From contig NZ_BQXO01000005.1 of NCBI RefSeq assembly GCF_045862785.1, forward strand, positions 1 through 64,000: DNA of 64,000 nucleotides, given 5' to 3'. A model generated the notes under the pieces. It was not told the DNA's origin, made no database searches, and was given only the letters and a program-made list of their open reading frames with translations. The stretch comes from Furfurilactobacillus curtus (lineage in GTDB: Bacteria; Bacillota; Bacilli; Lactobacillales; Lactobacillaceae). Position numbers and translations under genes: made by a program. Below, one piece after another: positions 9,054 to 17,902 of the stretch (its first letter is position 1; the number at the start of each line of letters is the position of its first letter).

Positions 9054-9075
9054 AAAAAGCGCCATCGAAGCGCCT
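9054..9075 (-). terminator. Weak terminator-like hairpin after the small membrane protein
   Basis: On the minus strand a short GCGC/GCGC stem extended by A-T and G-T pairs, with a 7-base loop, runs into TTTTT. It lies 26 bases after the stop of the 48-residue reading frame. Confidence 0.45.
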
Positions 9076-9100
9076 CACTTTCTTAAAATAGATTGATCCA

Positions 9101-9247
9101 TTACTGCCGACGATGTAGATAGATGGCGATAATAATGACTAAAAATAGCAGTATGATCATTGCGCTGCGTGGATCTTGACTAAAGCCGCGATGCAACAAC
9201 CGGAAAGTTCCTAGACCATGAAAGCCACCAATCGCAAAGATAGACAT
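9101..9247 (-). CDS. 48-residue single-pass membrane protein
   Basis: A short reading frame with a very good ribosome binding site (GTGGAGG seven bases before ATG at 9247). It starts MSIFAIGGFHGLGTF and ends in one hydrophobic helix of about 17 residues (MIILLFLVIIIAIY) followed by LHRRQ. The positive C-terminus suggests that the C-terminus faces the cytoplasm. Function unknown. It stands alone between HerA and cardiolipin synthase genes with a hairpin after it. It may be a conserved small membrane protein; I did not recognise a family. Confidence 0.6.
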   Translation of the reverse strand: MSIFAIGGFHGLGTFRLLHRGFSQDPRSAMIILLFLVIIIAIYLHRRQ

Positions 9248-9445
9248 GCATTTTCCTCCACTTGTTGAATGTGATTTTTCCCATTATACGCATAACTTAA
9301 CGGCTTAGACAGTTAAAAAGCCATTGAACAGTGTGTATTTATGATCAATAACTACTTAAACTGCGCAATTAGTAGCGAAAAGTGCTCGCGGGATAAGGAA
9401 AAGATGAGTAAGATGAACGTAGCTTATGATTGAGAGGACCTCACC

Positions 9446-10891
9446 ATGGATTGGGTGCATTTAATTCTACAAATTATTATTTACGTGAACGCGGTGCTGG
9501 CGTTTATTACCGTCTTTCGCGAACCACGAGATATCGCTGCCACTTGGGCCTGGTTGCTAGTGTTGGTCTTTTTGCCGGTTGTTGGCTTTGTGGCGTACGC
9601 TTTTGTCGGGCGTCGGCTGCCGAAGAATCGGTTATTTCAAATTAGAGAGCAAGAACAACTTCAGCTGGATGAACGACTTGCGTTGCAACGTGATGAGTTA
9701 TCATCTGAACGAAATGAAGCGGACAGTGTTACGGCGACGGCGTTAGGAACCGTTAACTTATTTATCGAGTCGGACCAAGCCTTTTTAACCCGGAACAATC
9801 GAATCCACATTATCAGTGACGGCAAGGATTTATTTCATGATCTTTTTGAAGACATCGAACGGGCCAAAAAAAGTATCCATATTGAATTTTATACGATTTA
9901 CGACGATGAAATCGGCAATGAGTTGCTACAATTATTGATTCGTAAGGCGCAATCAGGGGTAGCCGTGCGTGTGCTTTACGATTCTTGGGGCTCCATGGGG
10001 GTTCGACCAAAATTTTATGACCCGTTGCGTGCCGTCGGTGGTGAAGCTTATCCATTCTTACAGACACATAGCGCTTGGGCTGATTTTCGTCTGAATTTTC
10101 GTGATCACCGTAAAATTGTGATCGTTGATGGCACGATTGGCTACACTGGTGGCTTTAATATTGGCGATCAATATCTTGGGCGCAAAGCTAAATTTGGTTA
10201 CTGGCGTGACACTCATTTGCGCATTGTTGGCGCCGGTGTTTACGGTCTTCAATCACGATTTATTCGTGACTGGAACGCCACCAGTCGGCTAAATCCGTTG
10301 GCAGTTACCGAAGACTTTTTCAAAGTGACAAAGGTCAAAGGCGAGACTAATATGCAGATTGTCTCCTCTGGGCCAGATTCGGATAAACAGCAGATTAAAA
10401 TGGGTTACTTACGCCTGATTAATTCCGCTCAGAAACGGCTATGGATTCAATCCCCCTACTTAATTCCTGATGATTCTGTGTTGGATGCCTTACGAGTCGC
10501 GGCTGGTAGTGGGGTGGACGTGCGCATTATGATTCCAGATAAGCCGGATCACCCGTTTGTTTATCGGGCGACGGAGTATTATGCTAAGCAGTTGGCCAAC
10601 GAGGGCGTCAAAATCTTTAAGTACCAAAATGGCTTTCTCCATTCAAAAACCATGGTCGTCGATGACGGCGTTGCTTCAGTGGGATCAGCCAACTTGGACT
10701 TTCGCAGCTTTAAACTAAACTTTGAAGTCAATGCATTTTTATACGACCCGCTGATTACCACTGAGTTAGCGAGACTTTTCGAAGCAGATATGCATGATAG
10801 CCGACTGGTCACGTATGCCGATTTTAATCGGCAAAGTCACTGGATCCGGTTCAAACAAACATTTTCGCGATTATTATCACCAATTTTATAA
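9446..10891 (+). CDS. cls: Cardiolipin synthase
   Basis: A 481-residue phospholipase-D-type transferase that joins two phosphatidylglycerols into cardiolipin at the membrane. Two N-terminal transmembrane helices (residues 3-25 and 33-53) precede two PLD domains. Both HKD motifs are intact: HRKIVIVD near 220 with a following GYTGG, and HSKTMVVDD near 398 with GSANLD. The start ATG follows GAGAGG. Length and order match ClsA of Gram-positives. Monocistronic with a strong terminator. Confidence 0.93.
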   Translation: MDWVHLILQIIIYVNAVLAFITVFREPRDIAATWAWLLVLVFLPVVGFVAYAFVGRRLPKNRLFQIREQEQLQLDERLALQRDELSSERNEADSVTATALGTVNLFIESDQAFLTRNNRIHIISDGKDLFHDLFEDIERAKKSIHIEFYTIYDDEIGNELLQLLIRKAQSGVAVRVLYDSWGSMGVRPKFYDPLRAVGGEAYPFLQTHSAWADFRLNFRDHRKIVIVDGTIGYTGGFNIGDQYLGRKAKFGYWRDTHLRIVGAGVYGLQSRFIRDWNATSRLNPLAVTEDFFKVTKVKGETNMQIVSSGPDSDKQQIKMGYLRLINSAQKRLWIQSPYLIPDDSVLDALRVAAGSGVDVRIMIPDKPDHPFVYRATEYYAKQLANEGVKIFKYQNGFLHSKTMVVDDGVASVGSANLDFRSFKLNFEVNAFLYDPLITTELARLFEADMHDSRLVTYADFNRQSHWIRFKQTFSRLLSPIL

Positions 10892-10904
10892 ATCAGGACT
10901 AAAT

Positions 10905-10948
10905 AAAACCACAGTCCACCACACTGCTTGGTGGTGGACTGTGGTTTT
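10905..10948. terminator. Bidirectional terminator
   Basis: An 18 bp stem starting AAAACCACAGTCC, with an 8-base loop and flanking A/T runs, between convergent cls and the DUF4097 gene. Confidence 0.92.
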
Positions 10949-10966
10949 ATTTGTCGTGAGATTAAA

Positions 10967-12382
10967 TTATGCGAGTCGAATGGAACCTGATTTGGCAGAA
11001 GCTGTGACGTAAATGTGCGGATCGTCACCGACTGCGCCATCCTTAAAGGACGTTTTATCATGATCATAGATTGCATTTGCTGGACCCTTAATACTGCCAC
11101 CGTCTGCATCGAGATCAAAATTGTATTCGACACCAGGAGCAAAGGCGAGCTTGATTGAACCAGAATTGGCGGTCGTATCGAGGTTCCCGGTTAATTGGGC
11201 AAAGGCGAGGTTAATCGATCCAGACTGGGCTTTAAAAGTACCGCTACCAATTAAACGCATGCCCCGAATGGCACCAGAGTGGGCATTGATTTCAAACTGA
11301 TCGGCTTTAACACCATCGAAGCGAACACTCCCACTTTGAGCATTAGCACGAAAAAGTCCGGTTATCGCTAAATGATTCGCTTTTAGTGAGCCGGAATGAA
11401 GATCAGCATCTAGATCCTTCATTTGCCCACCATTAATGTTCAACGATCCGCTGCGCACGATTAAACGGACTTGGTTTAAGGCCGCTAGCTCATCGAAGCG
11501 AACGCTGCCAGAATGGGCTTTTAAGAGCAGATCACCGGCAAACGATGCTGGAATCAGCAGTTGGGTCCGAATTCGTAGCGGTAACAAATGAGGATGGCGT
11601 CCCGAACGAATCGTCAAGGTGCCATCGGTCACTTGGCTACTGCCAAAATAACTTTGATTGCCACGACTCATGTATTCACGAAAGATAATTTCATTACTAT
11701 CCGAATTTTTGACGACTCGTACAGCTGCGTCAGCGTAGTCGAAATCAATGCGCTCGACTTGACTTGCGCTGAAACGTTGCTCATTCACTAAGTTTAAGCG
11801 TTCCACGTAGATTTCCGTATCGGCGGGATTGGTTTGTCCAAACACAGTATCAAAATCGGCGAAGGGGTCATCCGTTTCATGATTGGGTTGAGCTTTTTGA
11901 TGGTTATCTGTCCAAATGCCTTGATCATCCATCACGAGGTTGCCTAAACGAATGCCATCTTTATTCAAGCTGATCTTGCCATTTTTAATGTTCACGCCGT
12001 CTTCATCAATGCGCATGGTTTTACCACCATCCACTACGATCTTGCCATCTGTGATGTCAATATGATGACCACGAAAATGATGAGTCCCAGTAAATTGATG
12101 GGTGGTTGAGGTTGTGTCATCATATTTTTTATGTTCATCTTGGTCAGTCGAGTTCTCGCGATTTGTCATAATTTCGTCAACGAGGTCATCCAAGTTGCCC
12201 AAGCTGTCAAAAGCATGATTAACTGCATCGGTGATGGTTTCACCTTGGCCTTCATTTTCATGAGCAGCCTCACTTAAATCAGCTTGCAATTCTTCTTTTA
12301 ATTCTGTCATTTCATCAATCGTCGGGTAGTCAGCGAAGTAGTCTGCTAAACGACGAGCGACCATGTGATCAATTGTGTCCAT
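10967..12382 (-). CDS. DUF4097-family beta-strand repeat protein (YvlB/LiaX-like)
   Basis: A 471-residue protein with an acidic, helical N-terminus (residues 1-75, no membrane segment) followed by a long beta-helix region with short repeats of the SGS type (for example HSGSVRFD, RSGSLNI, QSGSIN, NSGSIKL) at 20-23 residue spacing, as in DUF4097. This architecture recalls LiaX of enterococci and YvlB of Bacillus, which act in envelope stress and antimicrobial peptide resistance; that link is inference. GGGAGG lies before the ATG, and the start overlaps the stop of the PadR gene by 14 bases, so translation is coupled. Confidence 0.75.
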   Translation of the reverse strand: MDTIDHMVARRLADYFADYPTIDEMTELKEELQADLSEAAHENEGQGETITDAVNHAFDSLGNLDDLVDEIMTNRENSTDQDEHKKYDDTTSTTHQFTGTHHFRGHHIDITDGKIVVDGGKTMRIDEDGVNIKNGKISLNKDGIRLGNLVMDDQGIWTDNHQKAQPNHETDDPFADFDTVFGQTNPADTEIYVERLNLVNEQRFSASQVERIDFDYADAAVRVVKNSDSNEIIFREYMSRGNQSYFGSSQVTDGTLTIRSGRHPHLLPLRIRTQLLIPASFAGDLLLKAHSGSVRFDELAALNQVRLIVRSGSLNINGGQMKDLDADLHSGSLKANHLAITGLFRANAQSGSVRFDGVKADQFEINAHSGAIRGMRLIGSGTFKAQSGSINLAFAQLTGNLDTTANSGSIKLAFAPGVEYNFDLDADGGSIKGPANAIYDHDKTSFKDGAVGDDPHIYVTASAKSGSIRLA

Positions 12383-12725
12383 CTTCAGTGATCCTCCCGG
12401 TAATTAAGTCATCAATAATTTTTTTGGCAAAGGTCCAATCAGCAACGTTTTTAGCTAGGGTAGTTTGGCCTTGGGTTGTGAGTTGATAGTACTTGCGTCG
12501 CCCACCTTGAGTTTCATTCCCCCAGTAACTAGTGATATCACCGTTCTTTTCTAAGCGTCGAAAAGCGGTATACAAAGTTGCTTCGTTAAGTTCGTAGGCA
12601 TTATTACTTAAAGCGCGCACGGCCTTCGCGATTTCATAACCGTAACTATCGCCTTGACTAAGGATATTCAAAATAATGGTTGAGGTATGGCCCCGGATAA
12701 TATCCTTTGAAATTTCGGGCTTCAT
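12369..12725 (-). CDS. PadR family transcriptional regulator
   Basis: A 118-residue winged-helix repressor. The PadR pattern is clear: GHTSTIILNILSQGDSYGYEI in helix 1-2, LNEATLYTAFRRLEKNGDI for the recognition helix, and the wing GGRRKYYQLT. AAGGAGGTG precedes the ATG. It is first in a two-gene operon with the DUF4097 gene and likely represses itself, because a palindrome covers its promoter. PadR repressors commonly answer to antimicrobials or phenolics; the ligand here is unknown. Confidence 0.92.
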   Translation of the reverse strand: MKPEISKDIIRGHTSTIILNILSQGDSYGYEIAKAVRALSNNAYELNEATLYTAFRRLEKNGDITSYWGNETQGGRRKYYQLTTQGQTTLAKNVADWTFAKKIIDDLITGRITEDGHN

Positions 12726-12759
12726 CAGGCACCTCCTTTTAAGGTTGTTCTTTGAAACG

Positions 12760-12793
12760 AGTACAATGTACCACGATGTACTGTGCGTGTCAA
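12760..12793 (-). promoter_or_regulatory. Promoter and operator of the padR operon
   Basis: On the minus strand TTGACA (12793-12788) and TACATT (12770-12765) are spaced by exactly 17 bases. AGTACA (12760-12765) and its complement TGTACT (12777-12782) form an inverted repeat over the spacer and -10, and GTACAATGTAC (12761-12771) is itself palindromic. This is where an autoregulating PadR should bind. Confidence 0.75.
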
Positions 12794-12804
12794 AGTAATG
12801 TGGT

Positions 12805-12836
12805 TAAAAAAACACTTTGTCGTTCAACAAAGTGTT
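12805..12836 (-). terminator. Terminator after the FakA-type domain gene
   Basis: A 10 bp perfect stem (AACACTTTGT and its complement, 6-base loop) is followed on the minus strand by a T run. It separates the 12861 gene from the padR promoter. Confidence 0.85.
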
Positions 12837-12860
12837 GTCAAAGCGTATGATACTCAGATC

Positions 12861-13112
12861 TTAGCCGGGTAGACCGCGAGACTGACGATCCATATTCTCC
12901 ACCACAACGTCAAAAACATCTCCTAGTGACGCGCAATATTCCAAGATTTCCCAAGGCTGATTGGTGTGAAAATGGATTTTAATCAGATTACTATCGCCCA
13001 CGGCAATTAGACTGTCCCCGGCAAAAGTTGCTTTAATGTGTGCATCAATTTCATTCTCATCTAAATCATGTCCGTCGATTAGACATTGCGTATCGTATTT
13101 AAATTCAATCAT
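12861..13112 (-). CDS. Stand-alone FakA/YloV middle-domain protein
   Basis: An 83-residue protein that resembles only the middle domain of fatty acid kinase FakA (DAK2/YloV family): a TQCLIDG strand, GDSLIAVGDSNLIKIHFHTN, then WEILEYCASLGDVFDVVVENM. In full FakA (about 550 residues) this is the C-terminal of the kinase core region that packs against acyl-carrying FakB. The kinase DAK2 domain is missing. AAAGGAAG precedes the ATG and a terminator follows, so it looks like an expressed small gene and not debris. It may bind DegV/FakB-like proteins such as the one at 30413; that is a guess. Confidence 0.65.
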   Translation of the reverse strand: MIEFKYDTQCLIDGHDLDENEIDAHIKATFAGDSLIAVGDSNLIKIHFHTNQPWEILEYCASLGDVFDVVVENMDRQSRGLPG

Positions 13113-13219
13113 GATTATGACTTCCTTTGGCGTGGTTTTTAAACTAGCTCTACCATAACGAAAAGTGGGTTAATTGGGTAGTGAAGTGTCTTTAGAAGTG
13201 AATGAATGTCGATCAATGC

Positions 13220-13450
13220 TTATCTTCGTCGACTGTTTTGAACATATCCTTCTGCTAGCAAATCCAAGGACCAGTGAAAAAAATCGGCGAGAATAAATAA
13301 ACGATTCGGTGGAATGTCGGCACCCTTTTCATATCGTTGCAGGGCGCTCTTAGAGAATACTGTGGTGTAGCGTTCGTTTAGAATATCTGTTAATTGAGCG
13401 ATAGATAAGCCCTGAGCATTGCGAGCGTTTCGCAGTAATTGACTAATCAT
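13220..13450 (-). CDS. XRE family HTH regulator (76 residues)
   Basis: A small Cro/CI-type DNA-binding protein. The HTH covers residues 5-60: LRNARNAQGLSIAQLTDIL, then a loop and FSKSALQRYEKGADIPP with the typical recognition helix and YEKG turn, ending in LADFFHWSLDLLAEG. No sensor domain. AAAGGAG precedes the ATG. The gene is divergent from another small HTH gene at 13589, and an inverted repeat lies over its 5' end, so autoregulation is likely. Confidence 0.85.
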   Translation of the reverse strand: MISQLLRNARNAQGLSIAQLTDILNERYTTVFSKSALQRYEKGADIPPNRLFILADFFHWSLDLLAEGYVQNSRRR

Positions 13451-13457
13451 GGCAACT

Positions 13458-13488
13458 CCTTTTTGTCTTTAGTTTAAGGCAAAAAGGA
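13458..13488. promoter_or_regulatory. Inverted repeat over the 5' end of the XRE gene
   Basis: CCTTTTTGTC (13458-13467) pairs with GGCAAAAAGG (13479-13488), one G-T pair, 11-base spacer. It overlaps the ribosome binding site of the XRE gene and could be an operator or an mRNA hairpin that hides the site. Confidence 0.45.
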
Positions 13489-13588
13489 CATTTTTTTGTA
13501 GTTTTCGTCAAATTGTTATTGCATTTGATTCGATTTCGGGTTATGATTCGAATGTGGGTCAATTCATCAAGCAAACCGAGGTGATCAG

Positions 13589-13783
13589 ATGCCGCCAGTT
13601 AATGACCTTCGTATTTATTTATACGCTCACAGAATTAAAAGAGCCGAAGTGGCTAAAACATTAGGAGTATCAGTTGGAACAGCGGCCAATAAAATTCATG
13701 GCAGAACGCCAATTACAGTAGAAGAGGCACAAGAATTACACGACAAATTCAATGTACCAATTTCTTTATTTTTGCATGAATGA
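13589..13783 (+). CDS. Small HTH protein upstream of the surface protein
   Basis: A 64-residue protein that is only a helix-turn-helix: HRIKRAEVAKTLGVSVGTAANKI followed by TPITVEEAQELHDKF. It resembles compact Cro-like regulators. GAGGTG lies before the ATG. The stop is 39 bases before the start of the large surface protein and no terminator intervenes, so the two are probably co-transcribed and this protein may set surface-protein expression. Targets unknown. Confidence 0.8.
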   Translation: MPPVNDLRIYLYAHRIKRAEVAKTLGVSVGTAANKIHGRTPITVEEAQELHDKFNVPISLFLHE

Positions 13784-13822
13784 CCCGATTTCGAGTCAAA
13801 AATATTTTTGGAGGTTTAGGTA

Positions 13823-16732
13823 ATGGATAAACATCGAACACAAGCTCAATTAATCGAAGGACGTCGTTTTAAGTTATATAAGTCAGGCAAGGTTTGGATG
13901 GTTGCCGGTGCCACATTTTTGACACTTGGGGCACCTGGTTTAGTGGCCGTCCACGCTGATACCACTAATCAAACGACTCAACAAACAGCTCAACAAAGTC
14001 AATCAGCGTTAGAGCAAGCTCAAGCTAAACAGTCAGCCGCCAGTGATGGCGTTCAATCTGCGAGTTCTCTAGCTAGTCAAGCTTCAAGTTCTGCTGAAGC
14101 AACTAGCGAAGCTGCAAACTCAGCGAGTGAAGGCTTATCGCAAGCTAATTCAGTGACAAGTGAAGCGAATAATCAGCTAAATTCAGCGCAGAGTCAACAA
14201 TCACAAGCCAGTCAACTAGCAAGTGAAGCAACGTCAGCCGGCATTGCTAGTCAAACAAGTGTTGTCAATTCAGCTACCAATCAAGTAGCCAGTGATAGTA
14301 ACGCTATCACAAGCGCTCAATCAAATGAAACTTCTCAAGCTTCCTCACTAGCGGCAACTAGTGAAGTTGCTTCCCAAGCTCAAACAAAAGTTGATTCAGA
14401 TAACGCCGATGTAGCCGCTAAACAAGCCGCTTTAGATGACGCTCAAGCAGGCACTGAAACAGCTACCGCTCAAAAGAATCTTGATTCAGCCAACGCTTCA
14501 TTGACGACTGCCAATAATAATTTAACGAGTGCGACTAATGCATTGACTAGTGGTGTTGCTCAAACAAATACCGATCAAACAGCACTAAATTCAGCTAACG
14601 CCGCCTTGACTGATCACAATAGTCAAATTACCGGCGCTCAAACTGGCGTCAATAACGCGCAAACTCTCGTGAATACTGATCAAACTGCCGTCAATAATAC
14701 ACAAAGTCAGCTGACTTCAGTGGAAAATCAATTGAGTGACACGGATCAAAATCATCTCATCTTTCCTAGCGATTTTGCTCAAACGTTAAAGTCATGGGAA
14801 AGTGGCCAGATGAGTGATAGTGACTTTGATGCCTATATGGCTAAAGCATTTGCTGCAAGTAGTTTCAATTATGGACAGCCTAATCAATATCAACCAACTC
14901 AAGCTGACTTAAATGATTCAGTTTCTTCTACCACAGGGCTAACTCAATCACAATTACAAGACTTAGCTCAATTTGCTGCTAAACTAGTCAATGAATTGCG
15001 TGATGCTTTAGGCGAACCACATGTAAATGTTAGTTTAGTCTCTCAACAAATTGCGCAATCCGTTGCAAGCGCTTACAACGCTGATAATTGGAATTGGGCG
15101 AATGGACACGACATGAATGCTTTACATAATGTCGCAACTCAATATGGAATTACTAGTGATGGTTATCCATCTTTGACTGAAGCTGCTGGTGGTGGTTATC
15201 AGAATGCTACAAGTCAATTCTTCAACACTGAATATTCAAATGGAACATTGACTATGGCTTCAATGAAAGCTATGACAGCTATGAGTATCGAAGAAATGAT
15301 TTTCAATGATTTCTCTAGCAATTGGGGTCACATGGAAACTTTAGCAAATTCTGGTTATGATCAGATGGGTATTGCTATCGATGATCAAAATTGGTCTCAC
15401 TTGAACTTCTTTTCCTCTTCCAACAATACCAATAATCTCAATCTAACGCCTCTTCCCGCACTGTCTGATTCAACAGCTCTCGCTAATCAAAAACAGCAGT
15501 TGCAATCTCAACTAACGCAACAGCAAGCCACTCTCAAAAATGATCAACAAGTTCTCCAAAACGCTCAAGCTAAGCTAGCAAGTTTGCAGAATGACACGTC
15601 TTTCGCCAGTGCAGTCAGTCTAGCTCAACAGAAATTTTCCAGTGATCAAAGTCAAAATCTAGCTTTAAGCGTCAAGCAAAGTCAAGCTAAGCAATCAGTT
15701 CAAAACGCTCAAGCGAATGTCACAGCTTCTCAAGCAGCTTTAGCGCAAGCTCAAAAAGATGACAGTAATCAATCAGCAAACATTCAACAGAAAACCGCTG
15801 ATTTGAATGCCGCCAAGAGTCAGTTAGCCGCAGACAGTCAAGCGTTGAATCAAGCCAATGCCAACTATCAAGCAGCTTTAGCCGCTGATAATCAAGCAAA
15901 AGCCGCCATTCAAGCCGCTCAAGTGACACTAAAGAGTGATCAAGCTAATCTCGCTGATCAACAGCAAAAATTAGCTGACATGAAGAATGCTCAAGCCAAT
16001 TTAGCAGCCGCCAATCAAGCCGTTCAAGCCGCTCAATCAAAAGTTGATTCAGCAAATGCAGCTCTCACAAACGTTCAATCAAACTATGATTCAGCTAAGT
16101 CAGCTGACGATGCCGCTCAACAAGCCTATCAAACAGCGTTGACTAAACTAGCCGCCGCTAACAAAGCCCTTGATGAAGCTAATCAAGCAGTCGCTGATTT
16201 AGAGAATCAAACAAGCGACAATGATGGAAATAGTGGAACAACTGGAACGACTACAGGCGATAATGGAAGTTCAACTAGTGGAAATGATTCGACTGGAACT
16301 ACTGGTGATGATGGAACGACGGGAGAAGGCAATTCGACTTCGACTAACGGTAATTCAACTGGGGAAACTAGTAATTCAAGTGAAACCGGCACAACTGGAA
16401 ACTCAAGTGAAACTAGTGGAAATACGTCGAATAATGAAACTAGTAATGGTAAAACGAGTGAAAATGACGGCAAGTCTTCTGAAAGTAATGGCATGAGTTC
16501 AAATTCAATCAAGCCAACGCCAACCAGTGTTCAGAAGCGAACTGAGACGACGAGTTCAGCGATTCAGTTGGGGAACCGGACAGTTGTGATGCCAGAGAAT
16601 GCGACAAAATCAGCTATGACGACGACATTACCGAAAACGGGTGAACAAGAAGTTCGGGCAACTGGCTTACTTGGTTTATTAATCGGGGCAATTTTGAGTT
16701 TCGGTGCATTCGGTTATCAACGGAAGCATTAA
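13823..16732 (+). CDS. SEC10/PgrA surface exclusion domain protein, LPxTG-anchored
   Basis: A 969-residue cell-wall protein. The N-terminus has the KxYKxGKxW-type signal (KLYKSGKVW, 17-25) ending near VHAD, and the C-terminus has LPKTG (936-940), a hydrophobic helix and RKH for sortase A. Between them: a Gln/Ala/Ser-rich coiled coil (about 50-305), a globular domain (about 309-530) with HDMNAL, SIEEMIFND and WGHMETL segments that match the SEC10/PgrA surface exclusion domain, a second coiled coil (550-795) and a Thr/Ser/Gly/Asn linker. Enterococcal homologues lower mating with like donor cells; chromosomal LAB homologues may act in adhesion. GGAGG precedes the ATG. Which role applies here is unknown. 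Confidence 0.85.
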   Translation: MDKHRTQAQLIEGRRFKLYKSGKVWMVAGATFLTLGAPGLVAVHADTTNQTTQQTAQQSQSALEQAQAKQSAASDGVQSASSLASQASSSAEATSEAANSASEGLSQANSVTSEANNQLNSAQSQQSQASQLASEATSAGIASQTSVVNSATNQVASDSNAITSAQSNETSQASSLAATSEVASQAQTKVDSDNADVAAKQAALDDAQAGTETATAQKNLDSANASLTTANNNLTSATNALTSGVAQTNTDQTALNSANAALTDHNSQITGAQTGVNNAQTLVNTDQTAVNNTQSQLTSVENQLSDTDQNHLIFPSDFAQTLKSWESGQMSDSDFDAYMAKAFAASSFNYGQPNQYQPTQADLNDSVSSTTGLTQSQLQDLAQFAAKLVNELRDALGEPHVNVSLVSQQIAQSVASAYNADNWNWANGHDMNALHNVATQYGITSDGYPSLTEAAGGGYQNATSQFFNTEYSNGTLTMASMKAMTAMSIEEMIFNDFSSNWGHMETLANSGYDQMGIAIDDQNWSHLNFFSSSNNTNNLNLTPLPALSDSTALANQKQQLQSQLTQQQATLKNDQQVLQNAQAKLASLQNDTSFASAVSLAQQKFSSDQSQNLALSVKQSQAKQSVQNAQANVTASQAALAQAQKDDSNQSANIQQKTADLNAAKSQLAADSQALNQANANYQAALAADNQAKAAIQAAQVTLKSDQANLADQQQKLADMKNAQANLAAANQAVQAAQSKVDSANAALTNVQSNYDSAKSADDAAQQAYQTALTKLAAANKALDEANQAVADLENQTSDNDGNSGTTGTTTGDNGSSTSGNDSTGTTGDDGTTGEGNSTSTNGNSTGETSNSSETGTTGNSSETSGNTSNNETSNGKTSENDGKSSESNGMSSNSIKPTPTSVQKRTETTSSAIQLGNRTVVMPENATKSAMTTTLPKTGEQEVRATGLLGLLIGAILSFGAFGYQRKH

Positions 16733-16772
16733 ACGAAAAGTTGGCGTCATTTGCCTATAATTTGAGGTTGAG

Positions 16773-17738
16773 ATGAGTAAAACATTACGGAATATTCTAA
16801 TCGGAATTATTATTGTGCTCGCTGTCATTTGTTTATTTGTGATTGGACGATTAAGTGCCGGCGGTGAACATAGTAACGCTAGTTCGCATAGTCAACAGAC
16901 AACGAAAACTAGCGAATCCAGTGATAAAAAGGTCGCAAATAAAGGCAATTTTTCGATTGCTGAATTAAAGAACAATCCGAAAGAGTCCGCTGTGGCCATT
17001 GTTTATTATGGGGTGAAGTACGTATCCAATAATCAGACCTGGCATAATATTTTTACTGACGGGGGCAATGGGTTCACGATTTCAGTTAAGACCGTGGATC
17101 AGAATACGGCAAAATATTATGTTGAAACGCGCACTGACACCAATAAAGATCCGAATGCGGTTTATTACAGCCTAGTCGGGAATGACCATAATGAAGTTGC
17201 TTTTTACGATAGCCAAGATAACGAGCTACTGAAAGTCTCACTAAAAGCGATTCAGACTTATGCCAATCAGAACTTTTCCGAGGCTGATATGGCGGGTCGC
17301 ACGAAAAAAGTGGACATTATTCAGGCTTCAGGCAGTAACACGACTTCAACACCGGGGACTGATTTAGTTGCTGATGCGCAAAATGATCCCACTAAGTATG
17401 CCGAAGAGATTATGACTTATGCCGAACAAGTAAACATTGCAACGGAGTTTAATCAGCCATTGTGGTGGGATAAGTTAGATCAACTTAAGAGTCATTTCGG
17501 TGGTTATTATCATATTTATCAATCCAGTGATACTGGGGAATTCAGTTTGGATACGCAAGCAGGTGGTGGACTCGGATTTGATGCCCCTCAAAACGGCAAC
17601 GTAAAATTCTTTGTTTCTGGTGGTCCCAGTGCGTCTGGTAATGGATCGCAAGAAGTGAGTGTTGATATTGCGCAGATTGAAGCTCAATTAGATAGTGGGA
17701 ACACGTCTTTGGTCAGTGTTAAATTATCGCAGAATTAA
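16773..17738 (+). CDS. Membrane-anchored extracellular protein of unknown function
   Basis: A 321-residue protein with one N-terminal transmembrane anchor (residues 8-27) and no lipobox, a short Ser/Lys linker, then two extracellular parts: a beta-rich region (about 65-175) starting ELKNNPKESAVAIVYYG, and a C-terminal region (about 200-320) ending in a Gly/Ser-rich strand set. The N-terminal region recalls LAB-specific exported proteins of the Lreu_0056 type, a weak match. It follows the surface protein by 40 bases without a terminator, so the two may be one operon and function together at the cell surface. Confidence 0.7.
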   Translation: MSKTLRNILIGIIIVLAVICLFVIGRLSAGGEHSNASSHSQQTTKTSESSDKKVANKGNFSIAELKNNPKESAVAIVYYGVKYVSNNQTWHNIFTDGGNGFTISVKTVDQNTAKYYVETRTDTNKDPNAVYYSLVGNDHNEVAFYDSQDNELLKVSLKAIQTYANQNFSEADMAGRTKKVDIIQASGSNTTSTPGTDLVADAQNDPTKYAEEIMTYAEQVNIATEFNQPLWWDKLDQLKSHFGGYYHIYQSSDTGEFSLDTQAGGGLGFDAPQNGNVKFFVSGGPSASGNGSQEVSVDIAQIEAQLDSGNTSLVSVKLSQN

Positions 17739-17769
17739 GCTAGTTAACATAATCTCCATTAACAAAAGT

Positions 17770-17800
17770 AAGCCCGTCATCATTGAGATGGCGGGCTTTT
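17770..17800 (+). terminator. Terminator of the surface protein operon
   Basis: A 12 bp stem AAGCCCGTCATC / GATGGCGGGCTT (one G-T pair), 5-base loop, then TTTT. Confidence 0.9.
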
Positions 17801-17902
17801 ATTTCGAAAACTTTGTGAAATTGAATTGGTCTAGTTGAACAAGCTTGATTTAGAGCGGTTTGTATCAGCTAAAAGTTAGTGAAATTGACGTGATTTATGT
17901 AT

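Noticed and set aside
16207..16512. Long antisense frames in the surface protein linker
   Set aside because: Ser/Thr/Gly repeats leave all frames open; these are shadows of the real gene.
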